This document shows, in pieces, positions 1 through 10,745 of a stretch of DNA of 64,000 nucleotides (its first letter is position 1; each line of letters begins with the position of its first letter). A program made the translations under genes and the position numbers. Under the pieces are notes generated by a model. The model was not told the origin of the DNA. It did no database searches and saw nothing but the letters and a program-made list of their open reading frames with translations. The stretch spans positions 540,100-604,099 of the forward strand of contig JAFCMP010000551.1 in NCBI GenBank assembly GCA_017506865.1, given 5' to 3'. This DNA comes from Tribonema minus (lineage: Eukaryota; Sar; Xanthophyceae; Tribonematales; Tribonemataceae).

Positions 1-256
1 GCCTGCAGAATTGGCTGAGCGTTGCTGCCACTCCGTTGAGCATTGCTGCTAAGTATACCCCTCCCTGCAGCTCTAATCCGCTGAGCGATGCCTGCAACTT
101 GACTGAACGTTGCTGCCTGCAGCTCTGCTGTGAGCTGAGCACTGCTGCTTTTGGATACCTCTATTCAGCTGAGCGGTGCCTACAACTTTGCTGAGCGTTG
201 CTGCGTGCAGCTCGCCTCTGACATACCTGTAGCTCCGCTCCGTTGAGCGTTGCTCC
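1..256. repeat. Degenerate short tandem repeat (GCTGAGCGTTGCTGC-like)
   Basis: A motif close to GCTGAGCGTTGCTGC recurs about every 30-50 bases (near 12, 80, 110, 135, 168, 192 and 240), with variable CTGCAGCTC spacers. It is imperfect and begins at or before the window edge. Open frames exist through it on the minus strand, but they follow the repeat and are not evidence of a gene. Confidence 0.6.
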
Positions 257-444
257 AATGGCATCGCGCGCGTCGTGAAACTGCCGCCAGATGACGCTCA
301 CCGGCTCCTTCTTCTTCAGCAGCGCTAGGTTTGTGATCTCGCTGAACATTTAGCGGCTTGCTTCATACATCAGGCACCGTCATTTAACAGCCGTGAGCAC
401 TGGATATCACAGTTGAGAGGAGCTCGATGGATTGTATGCAGTCA

Positions 445-513
445 GGTTAAGGTTAGGTTTAGGGTTATCCCTAACCCTACCCTAACTCTAACCAACCCCC
501 CCCCTAACCCTAA
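445..513. repeat. Interstitial telomere-like tract, head-to-head
   Basis: GGTTAGG/TTAGGG units are followed directly by CCCTAACCCTACCCTAACTCTAACC and CCCTAACCCTAAA units, so G-rich and C-rich telomere-type repeats face each other across about position 467. The repeats are degenerate. They suggest a TTAGGG-type telomere in this genome and an old fusion, break repair or telomerase-capture event. Confidence 0.6.
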
Positions 514-1117
514 ATGAGGGTTGCTTCGGAAGAAAAGAAGAGGTGAGACAGCTGTCCGCTGCAATGGTGCGATTCGCAGTGCGCCATCATCAAAGAAAGA
601 CGTGACTGTCGCGTGAGCATGCGCATGCAGTAACTTCAACAGAGTGAAATTGCAAGCAGGACTCGTCACAGGGCTTTCTGGATGACGAGCGGAGGTGAAC
701 AGAGAAGCCAGGACTGCTACAGCGAGAGCTTTTACTTGGAAGTACAACTGTGAGCACTGCATCTGACGTCACATGCACAGTCTGAGACATCTATCGTTTC
801 AAATGGCAAGAACCTGCACTTCAGCTGTCAGGGTACGAATGCAAGAGCACACACCGTGCAGGCAGCTGCGACACGGACGGTGGATGTGCTGCTCTAGAGG
901 GTATACAGTCGTGGAGGAAGTAAAACACACACGAGTAGCAAAACCCGGAACTGTGTACAACCCCAAAAACGCTTTGCGTGCCCGCACCGCAGCCTCAAGA
1001 GTGCTTAGCCAAGCTTGTTGAGATCCTACATTGAGTGAAGTAGCAAATACATATGTGACGTTCACACTTTGCACGGCGATTGATCGGGCCTTGGGGTGTA
1101 GGCTGAGGTCTAAAATA
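514..1117. other. No recognisable gene
   Basis: The stretch between the two telomere-like tracts has only short open frames on both strands (82-124 aa), none with a recognisable domain. No repeat or terminal inverted repeat was seen. Confidence 0.4.
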
Positions 1118-1146
1118 CCTAACCCTAGCCCTAACCCTAACCCTAC
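1118..1146. repeat. Interstitial telomere-like tract (CCCTAA)n
   Basis: Four adjoining CCCTAA-type units, one reading CCCTAG, lie in a single orientation. This is the second telomere-like tract within 700 bases. Confidence 0.6.
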
Positions 1147-2603
1147 AAGGCGCATTTGTAGTTTCAGCTTCAAGTATAGCTAGGTGAAGTCAATACTTCG
1201 GAGTACGTGTTTTGTGTCACACAGGCCATGAGTGAACGCATCCAGAGCACTGAGGTAACCAATTGCATTCGAGATCATGCTGAAAGCTCCTGGGGGTAAC
1301 CTTTATGAAGCAGGCAGGATCGTGTCTGAGCGTGTCAACGCTAACCAAGCCCTAGCTAAGCTGTGTGCTCACTGAATCAGGGTGCGAGCAAGGCCCAGCC
1401 AAGACATGAGTGCATTGAACAACCTGTATCCACTACACTGCATGCGAATGCCGGTCATTAAGCTATACCAATAACCCAACCTCAAGACCTAAGAATAGGG
1501 TTCACAACAACCCTCTCTGCCTGCAAGATTGCATAATGAGAGCGTAGAGCTAGCCTGCAATGACCTGTGTCCCTGATGCAAACACCCTAACCCAACTGCA
1601 CAACCCTAATTCATGTAGTCTACCTGTTGATGATGCAAGCTGCCTCCTGCGCCTCCATCAGCGCAAGTCAATAGCGCGTGCCGCAGCAAACACTCTTGCA
1701 GTTGCCTCCCTTGTCACCGTGGTACACCGTGCATCTCACTGGAAGGGGGCAACGCGACGTGCAGTTGACGTCAGAGCCGCACATGACGAAGCACACAAGG
1801 TTGAAGTGAAGGTATGCAAAGTCTGTGCTACGATAAATTTTTGCTGCAATCATGCCATTTGTAGACTACATAAGCCGAACAGTGAGAATACTGGAGGAAA
1901 CCCTCGCTGCTGAGGATGAGGTCAAGGGCTAGAGACGAGAAACCGTAACCCGCACCAGCATCATCAGCGCACTAGTGTTGATATGTTGTTGGGTGAAGGA
2001 CGCCTCGCAAGACATCTGGTATCATGCCCTACAGGGCTGATGAATTCGGTAGCTATAAATCAACCATACTTTCAAGCTCATCAACTTCTGCAGCGCAATA
2101 TAATCACCTCAAGAATCACCTCAAGCGCAAAATTTAAGTGTGGCAATTGACGTGTGTCATATGTTTACACTTCGCGTACTGCATGTACCTCATCAGAGTC
2201 GGCCAGCAAGTGTTCAGCCACCCCAACCACGGCTACTGAACACGAACGTATCACTCATGCCAACTTTAACTCTCAGGCCAGTCCTGGTGTCATGAGCTCA
2301 TGTCATCCATTGCTTCATTTGTATGGCGGCTTCATTGATGCATCACTTGTAAAGTAGCACTGCAAACTGGTGTGACTGACACACATTGGCAGATGTATGA
2401 ATATGAATACATTCCTACACTGGGTGCGCAAAATTCATCAAGAACGCAAGCATGATCGCAGCCGCCGGTAGCTGCCGGCACTGCAAGGCGCAGCCTGCGC
2501 CATAAAAGCCCCCTGTGTAGACATCACACCATAACTTCAAGTTAAAGTTGTGTGCTACATACACCTCGAAGTGCACACGTCCTCAACAAAGAACTGATGC
2601 TGA
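1147..2603. other. No recognisable gene
   Basis: Only short frames are present; the longest, 1560-1913 (+), gives 117 aa with no known motif. Small CCCTAA-like scraps occur near 1490-1610. I see no terminal repeats and nothing to annotate as a gene. Confidence 0.4.
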
Positions 2604-3075
2604 TTATACTCGAAGCACTGCGCAGCAAAGTTCACAATTGAAGTACATCTCATCTTGAGCACTGAGGCAGAACTCGCTCTTCTGCCGCAGAGCGACATCT
2701 GGAAGTACATGTGCACTCGACGAAAGTATTCGGTACTGATACCTGAAGCACTGTGCCCACAGATTCACGGTTGAAGTGCGCCCCACCTGAGCGCTGAGGC
2801 AGAACTCGCTCTTGCCGCTGAGCCCCGGGTTGCGGCGAGCTGTTTAGGGTTCAATCTGCTTAAAGTTTCGCAGTAAAAGTATGCCTCACCTGAGCGCTGA
2901 GGCAGAACTCATTCGTTTCGCAGACTAGGCCTCGAAGTGCACGCCCCGAAGTGCTGATTCTCATGCTTGAAGCGCTCCGCAGCAGAGCTCGCAATTGAAC
3001 TACGCCTGACCTGAGCGCTGAGGCAGAACACGCTCTTGCCGCTGAGCTCCTGCGCCACAGCGAGCTGCTCAATGA
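2604..3075 (-). repeat. Diverged ~110-bp tandem repeat
   Basis: The phrase GAGCGCTGAGGCAGAACTCG and close variants recurs four times (near 2657, 2790, 2891 and 3016). Each copy is preceded by a diverged TTGAAGT-type lead and followed by CTCTTGCCGCTGAGC or similar. Read on the minus strand, each unit contains the peptide FCLSAQ. It may be a diverged exonic repeat or a satellite, and the frame breaks between units argue against an intact gene. Confidence 0.55.
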
Positions 3076-3385
3076 CGGGGCCGCACACGAACATCTCCCA
3101 CTCCTTCTTATTGTTGAACACGATGCCGCCGACCTGACGCCAGGGGGGGGGCAGGGGCGTCACACATGAAGTTAGCCATGAAGTTACTCACGCGAACGTC
3201 TCCCTTTGATGTTGAACACGATGCCGCTGACCTTGCAGGGGTGTCACACATGGAGTTAGTCACGAAGTTAGTCATGTGAGCTGCGTATTCATCACAAACA
3301 TCTCCCACTCCGTCCTGATGTTGACCACAATGCCGCCGACCTGACGCCAGCCAGGGGCAGGGGCGTCACCCAAGGTGGTAACAAC
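3076..3385. repeat. Three-unit tandem repeat, ~95-115 bp
   Basis: Three diverged copies share CATCTCCCACTCC, GTTGAACACGATGCCGC, GACCTGACGCCAG and GGGGCGTCAC blocks. They directly follow the previous repeat array and differ in sequence from it. No gene is assigned. Confidence 0.5.
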
Positions 3386-3440
3386 AGCAATTCCACTAGC
3401 CCTTTCTCGCACACCCATCCCGAGGTAGCACCATCGCGTG

Positions 3441-4613
3441 CTAGCCACTTGTATGACCAGCTGCCGTCCTCTTCTGCTTACGGTGTACTAGTAGCAACTG
3501 GCACAGCTTCTGGTCAGGGTCCAGTTCTTGTAGCTGTGCGGGGTCGAGGAGGGCATGAACTCCCTCAACTTCAAGTCGGGTAGGTCTAGGGTGGTAGGGC
3601 TTCATGTTCTCCACATGCGTGTCTGTCTCGCGTATGCGCGTGCCCATGAGTTGGCACTGAAAAGACACAGCCCAGGATCACCATTGTGAGCGACTAGTAG
3701 CTTCCAGGGGCCAGTGTAATGTGCTACAATGGCACTTGCACGGCCGCGCGACGGTGGCTCCTTGATCCACACAAAATCACCGACTTGAAGGTGCAGAGTG
3801 CGTGACATCTGGTCATTGCGAGTCTGGATGCGGTCAGCGCGGCGCTGCAACGCCTCGCCAATAACTTATTCCGCCATTCTGAGGTTCTCTTGCAGATGCT
3901 GCACTTCCGCATGCAGGTCTTGTGAGTTTCCATCCTCAGAAGTGAAAGCATCGAGGGGGAAGCGCGCCTCACGGCCAAAAACGCAGAAGAATGGGGTCAG
4001 ACCCGTGAGCGCAAATTGCACAGCGTCAAGGTTTCATGCCAGCGTGCCTGGTAGTGAGAACACAGTCTAGCGAGCGCCCTCTTGATGCGCCCATTCAGGT
4101 TGTCAACAACGCCGTTAGATTGAGGATGGCATATGCGCTGGTTTCAATCTTGTGGGCTGCACAGAAACGACATAGGCTGTTAATGAGCGAACTCATGAAT
4201 TCAGCCGCCTGGTCGGACACCAGCTCTTCTACTAGCGCGCCGCACTCAAGAAGCACTTGCGCTAGTAGAGGAGCGGCCTCAGCTGCCGTTCGCGTCTTCA
4301 CAGGAAAGATCCAGCAGTATCCAAGCAGGTGTCGGTGCCCTTCTAGGGAAAGGACGCCGGGTTCCGTGTAGTCGATGTGCAGGCGTTGCCACATGCGCAG
4401 GGGTGGCATCAAGGCTTGTTTAAACTCACAGTTTTCGCCAATTTGGCACAAACAGAGCCAAAACCAGGAACCAGCCAAGGGCCACTGAGAAGGGAAGCGA
4501 GTGCCACGTGTCAGTTCACCATAAGGTAGCACGACCACAGACCAGTCTCTCGCTGACACGAGCAGCAGTGGTAGTTGACAGGCGACATTTGGGCATTGCA
4601 AGTCTGCTGCCAC
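3441..4613 (-). pseudogene. Ty3/Gypsy integrase core and GPY-type C-terminus (broken)
   Basis: Minus-strand frames carry the end of a Ty3/Gypsy pol. From 4613 inward they show a DDE integrase core: RLHIDYTEP (first Asp), VEELVSDQAAEF (second Asp), then, after a frame change near 4130, HPQSNGVVDNLNGRIKRAL, where the expected Glu of the third catalytic position reads Asp. Further down, 3602-3850 reads VGDFVWIKEPP and HYTGPWKLLVAHNGD, the GPY/F module that follows the core in Gypsy integrases, and 3441-3668 gives HVENMKPYHPRP before a stop. At least two frame changes make it a pseudogene. It may be the distal part of the element whose H2C2 finger lies at 9.7-10.4 kb, but that link is inferred only from strand and order. 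Confidence 0.75.
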
Positions 4614-5039
4614 ATCAAAAAGTCAGCCTGCGGAAGAGTGAAGTAGTGTCGCGCACCAGTACCTGACCGTAGCTTCGGCACTATTCAGGCCCCCGGCACT
4701 AGGCGGTGCGCCCCCCTTTGTGTGGTGCGAATGCTGCCTCAACTGTCAGCCGTGGGCCAGTAGGCTGGCTGCGCTTGTGGTGACGTGCTATCGCAGCAGC
4801 GCCGTGCAGCAGCGCCGCTGACATGATTTAATTCAATTTCACGTGCACTCTGGTGCCGCATATTTGCTGGTCATATCAGACCTCTCTGTATACGCCTTGT
4901 AGCTGATGCAATGCGGGATGTACACGCGTGCCTGCCTTATGCGCGGCGTTGTCGCTACATCATTCGTTTTGTTGCTCAGCGTACACATGTATGCCCGCTA
5001 GTGTGCGGGGCGTTGGTGCACTGATACAGCACCCGTTTG
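4614..5039. other. Gypsy-flanking sequence, no separate gene
   Basis: The minus strand may still be diverged pol sequence upstream of the integrase core, but no motif can be named. Nothing else was seen. Confidence 0.3.
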
Positions 5040-5190
5040 TTACTGTGGCGTGTACTGCGTTATGAATATTGTATATCAATAACATATATAAAAAATACAA
5101 TATACTTCTAAGTATATGTATATACATATATACATATGTGCATTTCATGCATACCTTACAAATTATATTTATTTTGAACTTCATGCACAT
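5040..5190. repeat. AT-rich tract with TATA/CATA simple repeats
   Basis: The tract is dominated by TATATA, ATACATATATACATATG and AAAAAATACAATATAC, sharply more AT-rich than its flanks. A similar tract at 6165-6235 lies at the far side of the tandem duplication. Confidence 0.6.
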
Positions 5191-5234
5191 GTTATATAGT
5201 GTGCTCGGGAACCCCTTGACGTTCGTGTGCTAGC

Positions 5235-5870
5235 GGGTGCTGCCACGGCGTGGCCGTCGCATGTGATCCGTAACAGTCAGTCACAGTATAGCGGTTGCTC
5301 GACGCGTGTGTTCCCTCATATATCGTGCACATTTTAGTCGTAGAGACAGCAGCTGGTTTCGCCCGTTGGCGCGCCGTCTCATACCGGGGCAGCGCCTGGA
5401 CGTTTGGGAACCATCGGCGCATGTCTTCTCACATACCAAGCGCAGTTGCGGTCGTAGGGCAGCGCTGTAGTGTCACACTATCACACTGTGTACCCCGTAT
5501 ATGTGCAGTCATGCTCATTGGGGCAGCAGATTTAATGACCCACTCACAGTGTGCTAATGGGTACTGCCACGGCGTGCTCATTGCATGTAATCCATAACAG
5601 TCAGTCACAGTGTAGTGATTGCTCGACGCGTGTGTCCCTCACATACCGTGCACGTTTAGGTCGTAGAGGCAGCAGTTGGTTTCGCTCGTTGGCGCGCCTC
5701 TCATATTGGGGCAGCGCCTGGACGTTTGGGAACCATCGGCGCATGTCCTCTCACATACCAACTGCAGTTGCGGTTGTAGGGCAGCGATGCAGTGTTATAC
5801 TATCACTGTGTGACACTGTGTACCCATATTCGCGCAGTCATGCTCATTGGGGCAGTATATGACATGCTCA
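5235..5870. repeat. Tandem duplication, period ~324 bp
   Basis: Two copies start at about 5235 and 5559. Shared landmarks are TGCCACGGCGTG (5241 and 5565), AGTCAGTCACAGT, GCTCGACGCGTGTG, GGGCAGCGCCTGGACGTTTG and TCATGCTCATTGGGGCAG. Parts of a third, much shorter copy may occur at 5920-5960. Copies differ by scattered substitutions and small gaps, so this is not a recent event. It lies just upstream of the DIRS-type element and could belong to its terminal region, though that is unproven. Confidence 0.75.
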
Positions 5871-6164
5871 GAGAATGACATAATCACTGCAGTCAAATTA
5901 AAACTTTCATGAGTCATTTAAGTAGTGCACGCTCATTGCACATGTCCCCTCATATGCCAGGCACGCTGTGGTGTTGGAGGCAGTGGCCAAATTGGATGCA
6001 ATGTATGTACTGGCTCCTGGCATGGTGTCCACTCTTGTCCCGAGTGGTACCCTGTCAGTTGGGTACCGAGTGCAGTATACAGTAGTAGGGGCAGCAATGT
6101 ACAGTCGCACCAACAGTGGCCACAGAATAGTGGTAGCTCATTGTGTGTGTCCCCTCGACGAGCA

Positions 6165-6235
6165 CTTATGCTCCAATATATACAGTATATAATATATTAT
6201 GCATATATATATATACACTTGAACTTTGAAAGTGT
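6165..6235. repeat. AT-rich simple repeat
   Basis: ATATATACAGTATATAATATATTATGC is followed by a (TA)n run. It resembles the 5040-5190 tract. Confidence 0.55.
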
Positions 6236-6475
6236 ATCTTAACAATGTACGTGGGCACTACATACTGGAATTTCCGAAGTCAAGGTGGCCTCTAGGTCGG
6301 CGTCTATAGCTACAGTGCGCGCGCTTAGTGACTTATTAATAGGGTTGCTCAGCTTATTAAATTAGCCGTCCAGAGTCACCCGATCCGCATCATCCGAGCA
6401 GCCTTTCTGAGACCACGGTGTGCATCATGCTGACTCGCAGAGCACTCTGTCGGCCTTCCGGCTGTTCTGCAACGG

Positions 6476-8596
6476 GTGACGGCCCTGCGGGCGGCTTCCG
6501 TCTCGGCGGACACACCGGCGCGCAGGCTGCACGGGCTTGCCGCCGCGTACGGTTCTCGTTTACGTACGTGTGGCGGCGACATGCGGCAGGTGGTGTGCGC
6601 GCTGGGGGGCGAGTTTGCTGCACCGCATTTAAATGCGACACGCATTCGCCGTGCTTTGGAGGCAGTGTCGTTCCCTGCCAGGAAGCTGGCGCTGCTGTGC
6701 GACGTTGCCACGACTGGCATTCGCCCCCCCGTTAGCGGCTGCAGTGCTCATCAGTATGACGGCGCCCGCTGGCGACTCTGTGGGCGTCGACACGCTGCCC
6801 ACGATGAACTACAGTTACTGCGCATGCTGGCTGAGGAGGAAGTAGCGGGGCACTGCAGTGTACTGCACGCCGACGTTGCGCGATCCCTTCTGCCGCAGCT
6901 GGTAGTGTCGCCGGTGTACTTGATCAGCAAACCGGAATCTGGCAAATTTCGGCGCATCATCGACCTCACGTACTGCGCGGGGTCGAGCGACTCCATCAAC
7001 AGTGCTACCGACATGGCGGCGGGTCCCGCTTGCGAGTTCGGTCACGCCTTCGAGCAGTTTTTGAGCAGAGGTGGGTGCACTGCGCCTGGGCCACCCGGAC
7101 CGCCACATCTACATCCGCGCGGACGACGTAAAGGCCACCTTTCGGCAGATGAAAACTGACCTTGCGTCCGCTGCGCTGTTCTGCTACCGCCTTGCGGGGC
7201 TAGTGGTCGTGGACCTGCGTGGGCGCTTCGGTTGGCGGCTCACGCCGGGGTTCTTCGATGTCTTTGCACAAGCTATTCAGTGGCAGATGCGGGCGGCGGG
7301 GCCTGGCACTCCCACGTCGGTGGCGTCTCGAGCCATTGCCGCAGCCCATATCCACATCAGCCGACCACCGTCCACTGCCCACATAGCCGCCATTCCCCCC
7401 GACCCACTTGCACAACCGCTCGTCCTCAGCGAGGGGGCGCGGTACAACGTGCACTACCACGTTGACGACGGTGTTCAAGCAGACGTGCGAGAGGACGTAT
7501 TGCTGCACAGGGCGGCAGTGCTCACAGATGCACACTTTGCACTATTTGGCGCGCACGAGCCTCACCTACGGCCGTGCCCGATCAGCCTAGCCAAGATGGG
7601 CAACTGGTCCACCACAGCAGTCATTCTCGGGATTCAGGTCGACACTGCTACCATGGAGCTTTCGCTACCGGCAGACAAGCGGCGGAAGCTCACGGGGTTG
7701 CTGTTCACCAGCTTCCCGCCATCTAGAATGACCGCAACGGTGCACAACGTGCAAGTTCTGGTCGGCTCGCTGCGGTTCCTGGCGTTGGTAGTGCGGCTGG
7801 GAAAGTACTTCTTGTCTCGGCTGCAAGAGGCGTGCGGATACACAGCCGGGGCCCCGCCGAAATCGATGCTCACGCTGGTCGACGGCTTCCACGATGACTT
7901 GCGCTGGTGGCGCTGGCTGGTGCACCAGACCGAGCTCATGGCGGTGTCCCTGGCCATGCCATTGTGGATGCATGTTAAACGGACGCCAAGCCGGCAGCTA
8001 CTGTCCGACACATCTAAGTGGGGTTGGGGGGCTACTGCGCAGAGCTCAGCGTCTTCTGGCGGCTACCGCTGGCGGATGATCTGCGAGGCCGTTTTAATGG
8101 CAGCAGCGGCAAGGCCATCTTCATCAACGAGTTGGAGCTTGCCGGTATGGTGCTCAACGCGTGGATGGTCCTGGTGCTCGCGCGCGGCGCTGTGGCGGGC
8201 GAGAGCGTGCTGCTCCTCGGCGACAATGTCACAGCCGGCTCGCGCATACACCGCGCGGGGACGGCCCGCCGGGGACCAGCTGGCGCGCTAGTACGGGTGC
8301 TGGCGGTGCTGGAAATCCAGACTGCGGTCAGCTTCCACGCGCGCCATGTGCCCGGCGTCGACAACGGCATTGCTGATCTCCTGTCCCGCGCGTCCTTTGA
8401 TCCGCATCGCTCCTCCCTTGTACCGTCCGCATGGTCACAGCTGCACGTTCCGCCGCCGGTTGCCGGCAATATTTTCGCGATGCTGCGCGGCGACTGCGGC
8501 TTGGAGCGCTGGCTCCAGACACCATCGCTCAATATGCCAGCGCATGGCGGAGCTGGCAGGCCTGGCGCACGGCTACCGGGCAGCCACTCTTCTTAG
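6476..8596 (+). pseudogene. DIRS reverse transcriptase-RNase H ORF (two frame changes)
   Basis: This is the reverse transcriptase with RNase H of the DIRS element. The first frame (6476 to ~7070) gives VSPVYLISKPESGKFRRIID, the fingers start. After a frame change near 7071 come IRADDVKATFRQMKTD (motif A Asp), GWRLTPGFFDVFAQAIQW (motif B) and YHVDDGV (motif C). A second change falls at the G6 run near 8027. RNase H then follows with GWGGYCAEL, FINELELAGM, LLLGDNVTAG and HARHVPGVDNGIADLLSR, which contain the usual acidic and His positions. The two breaks make this a pseudogene unless they are sequencing errors; the second, in a homopolymer, is a likely artefact site. The RNase H end overlaps the recombinase frame by about 166 bases. 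Confidence 0.8.
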
Positions 8597-9516
8597 CCGG
8601 CACCGACACTGCGGCGGACGCGCTCGATCTGGCGGACTACGTGGCGCACTCCTACCTCGTGGACGACGTCACTGCGGGTACCATCGAAAACCGCCTCTCG
8701 GCAATTAGGTGGCATCACCTGCACACTGCGAGCGTCATACTCGCTCCGCACCCGCTGTGTACAGCCACGCAGTACTCCGTGGCAAAGCTGTGCGGTGCCC
8801 CCAAACCGCGCGAGGGTCTGTTCCTGCCCGCTATAATGGCGGGACGTGCAGCAGCAGCGGCGGCAGGCGGCGTCACGTTAGCGGTCTGGCGCGGCGTTGC
8901 CCTGGCCTTCTTCCTCCTCCTGCGTGCGTCAGAGATATGGGCCTACCACAGCGATGGTCTAGTGCACCCCGACTTCTGCGTGCAGGCGGGAGATGTACAC
9001 TTTCGACGGCAGGGGCGGCCGCTCCCTGCTGCCGCCGGTCACACGGCCGACGAAGCCCGTTTCATCATCCGCGGCAGCAAAACCGATCAACTACGAGTTG
9101 GCAGTACGGCGGTGCTGACAGCAGCCGGGGGTGGCTTGGCGGATCCGGTTCGCATATTTGCGGACGTGGTCGCTGCTCTTCCTGCGGCGGCGACGGCGCA
9201 GCACCCCCTCATGTCGGTTGCCACCCGCGCAGGGGGCATTGGTGCTCTCAAACGCAGGGAGGCGGAGCTGCTGATACGCTCGCTCGCAATGCGCCAAGGA
9301 CTGGATCCACGGCAGTACGGTACCCACTCCATGCGCGTCGGGGGCGCCACGACACTGGCCCACGCTGGTGTGCCGGGCCGCCTGATACAGGCAGCCGGCA
9401 GGTGGCGCTCGGACGCGTTTCAAGACTATATCCGACACAACCTCGCCGACTCTAAGCGCATATCATGTGCCTTGGCTGGCGAAGGTCCCCAGCGGGTGTT
9501 AGGCCCCATGGCCTGA
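8431..9516 (+). CDS. DIRS tyrosine recombinase
   Basis: A 361-aa uninterrupted frame in +1, overlapping the RNase H frame. It encodes the site-specific recombinase that integrates the circular DIRS cDNA. The N-terminal part (residues ~25-110) resembles a SAM-like core-binding domain (IAQYASAWRSWQAWR). The catalytic domain has Arg165 in LLLRASEIW, Lys217 in RGSKTDQ, His299 and Arg302 in THSMRVGG, Trp325 in AGRWRSD at the second His/Trp position, and nucleophile Tyr333 in FQDYIRH. All expected residues are present, so the protein could be active even though the upstream RT is broken. The true start is uncertain because the frame is open upstream of this ATG and DIRS recombinases often overlap RT. 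Confidence 0.85.
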   Translation: MVTAARSAAGCRQYFRDAARRLRLGALAPDTIAQYASAWRSWQAWRTATGQPLFLAGTDTAADALDLADYVAHSYLVDDVTAGTIENRLSAIRWHHLHTASVILAPHPLCTATQYSVAKLCGAPKPREGLFLPAIMAGRAAAAAAGGVTLAVWRGVALAFFLLLRASEIWAYHSDGLVHPDFCVQAGDVHFRRQGRPLPAAAGHTADEARFIIRGSKTDQLRVGSTAVLTAAGGGLADPVRIFADVVAALPAAATAQHPLMSVATRAGGIGALKRREAELLIRSLAMRQGLDPRQYGTHSMRVGGATTLAHAGVPGRLIQAAGRWRSDAFQDYIRHNLADSKRISCALAGEGPQRVLGPMA

Positions 9517-9704
9517 GATTGTCTCTCTTGTAGATGAGGGGCGTAGTTTAGGTGCTTGTGGGGGTCTTTTGTGCCTCTGGCCCAGGGGTTTCTCCCCTGA
9601 GCCTCTTTGTCTGTGGGGGCGTTTGTGCGGCGACCCATTGCGCAGTTGCTGCCATGCGTTCCCCGTGAGGATCGTGTTCCCCCCACCGCACATGCCATGT
9701 GATT

Positions 9705-10429
9705 TCAGCTGCCCTGTTCTCTTGTGTGCTCAACATCCAAGATGGCATGATGTCCCATAATGCATGCATGTACGCACAGCATTAACCTTGTGCGCCAAAA
9801 ATCGCATCCTGTCGACCAGCCCAGTAGGCTAGTTCTGGCAGTAACTTGTGGTTTGGTTTGCTGGCAGGGCACGTACGAGCGTACATTGTCTCGGACGTCT
9901 GCGCCCAAACCTCTCCAGTACATGTGCTCTAGCACCTTGACGTGCGTAGCTGCAGTTGAGGGGTGTTGTGCACTGCCGTCGTCGTGACAAAGGCGAAGTC
10001 GAGTGGCTTCAAAGCGTCGGGGACTACCCACTGGGTAATCCGGGAGCCCTTCTTGGAGCGACTAGTCATAAAATGCACAAGCAAGCCATCAGGTTCAGCT
10101 GTGAAAAACTCTTCATTTTGACTCGCAAATCTGGCAATATTCGGGTCAAGGGTCTGGTCGTGTGCTTCTAGGTAGCGTTTCACAGACGAGCAGAAGTGGT
10201 CAGTTGATTTCTTGACACCGCGCAGAGTGCCAGCCAGCGGAAGCAACATGTCCTCCTCACCTTCGTGTTGCACGTCATCTTGACCAGGCATGATTGCAGA
10301 GCACCAGAGGCAGAAGAGAGTTCCACCTTGTGTGGATGCAAAGGAAGTGAGGTATTCACAGGATGCACACGACACAAGGTGGTGGTATTGCTTCCCTACA
10401 GCACGGGGCACTAGAACTTGCCAGAACAC
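9705..10429 (-). pseudogene. Gypsy pol fragment with H2C2 integrase finger
   Basis: Two overlapping minus-strand frames carry part of a Ty3/Gypsy polyprotein. The recognisable piece is the integrase N-terminal zinc finger at about 9990-9850: HDDGSAQH, THVKVLEHMYWRGLGADV and VRSYVPCQQTK. The family pattern is H-H-C-C; here the first Cys of the last pair reads Tyr, so the finger is damaged. The upstream part (10429 inward) is open for 166 aa and contains no domain I can name; RNase H would be expected somewhere before it but is not visible. It may belong with the integrase core at 3.4-4.6 kb, with the DIRS element between them. Confidence 0.65.
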
Positions 10430-10485
10430 GCAAGAACAGGTAACCTAGGAAACTTCTGCAGAATACAATGACCCTTCCACAGTCA

Positions 10486-10745
10486 GGACGAGTACGAGTA
10501 ACGAGTACTCGAGTACTACTCCCCGAAAAATTGAAATTTTAAACGAGTACTCGAGTACTACTCCTCGAAAAATTGAATTTTTGAAACGAGTACTCGAGTA
10601 CTACTCCCCCAGAGAATGAAAATTTATCCGAGTATACGAGTACTTACTCGAGTACTTGGCGAGTACTCTAGTACTTGACGAGTACCAGGAGTACTCAACG
10701 AGTACAAGAGTACTAAACGAGTTACTTGGAGTACTAAACGAGTAC
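10486..10745. repeat. CGAGTAC/GAGTACTCG palindromic repeat cluster
   Basis: More than fifteen copies of GAGTAC or its complement GTACTC occur, many as the palindrome CGAGTACTCG. Three longer units of ~55 bp each contain GAGTACTCGAGTACTACTCC followed by a GAAAAATTGAA-like or GAATGAAAATTT-like tail. Such subterminal motif arrays are common near the ends of DNA transposons, and this one adjoins the inverted duplication below. Confidence 0.65.

Larger units (their letters stand above)
6360..9520 (+). mobile_element. DIRS-type tyrosine-recombinase retrotransposon
   Basis: RT, RNase H and a tyrosine recombinase occur in that order with overlapping reading frames, which is the diagnostic DIRS-order arrangement. 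DIRS elements integrate with the recombinase and have no DDE integrase. The limits given are those of the coding block. I could not define the inverted terminal or split direct repeats expected of the family, so the true ends may lie further out, for example in the 5.2-6.3 kb tandem region. It sits between two minus-strand Gypsy integrase fragments and may have inserted into that element. Confidence 0.8.

Noticed and set aside
5240..5870. Tandem duplication taken as a pair of LTRs
   Set aside because: The copies are directly adjacent with no internal coding sequence and no TG...CA ends.
8709..9455. Plus-strand 248-aa frame
   Set aside because: Shadow of the DIRS recombinase frame; the +1 frame has all catalytic residues, this one has none.
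10486..10745. CGAGTAC cluster as a replication origin or iteron array
   Set aside because: No associated initiator gene, the context is transposon-derived, and the motif is irregularly spaced.
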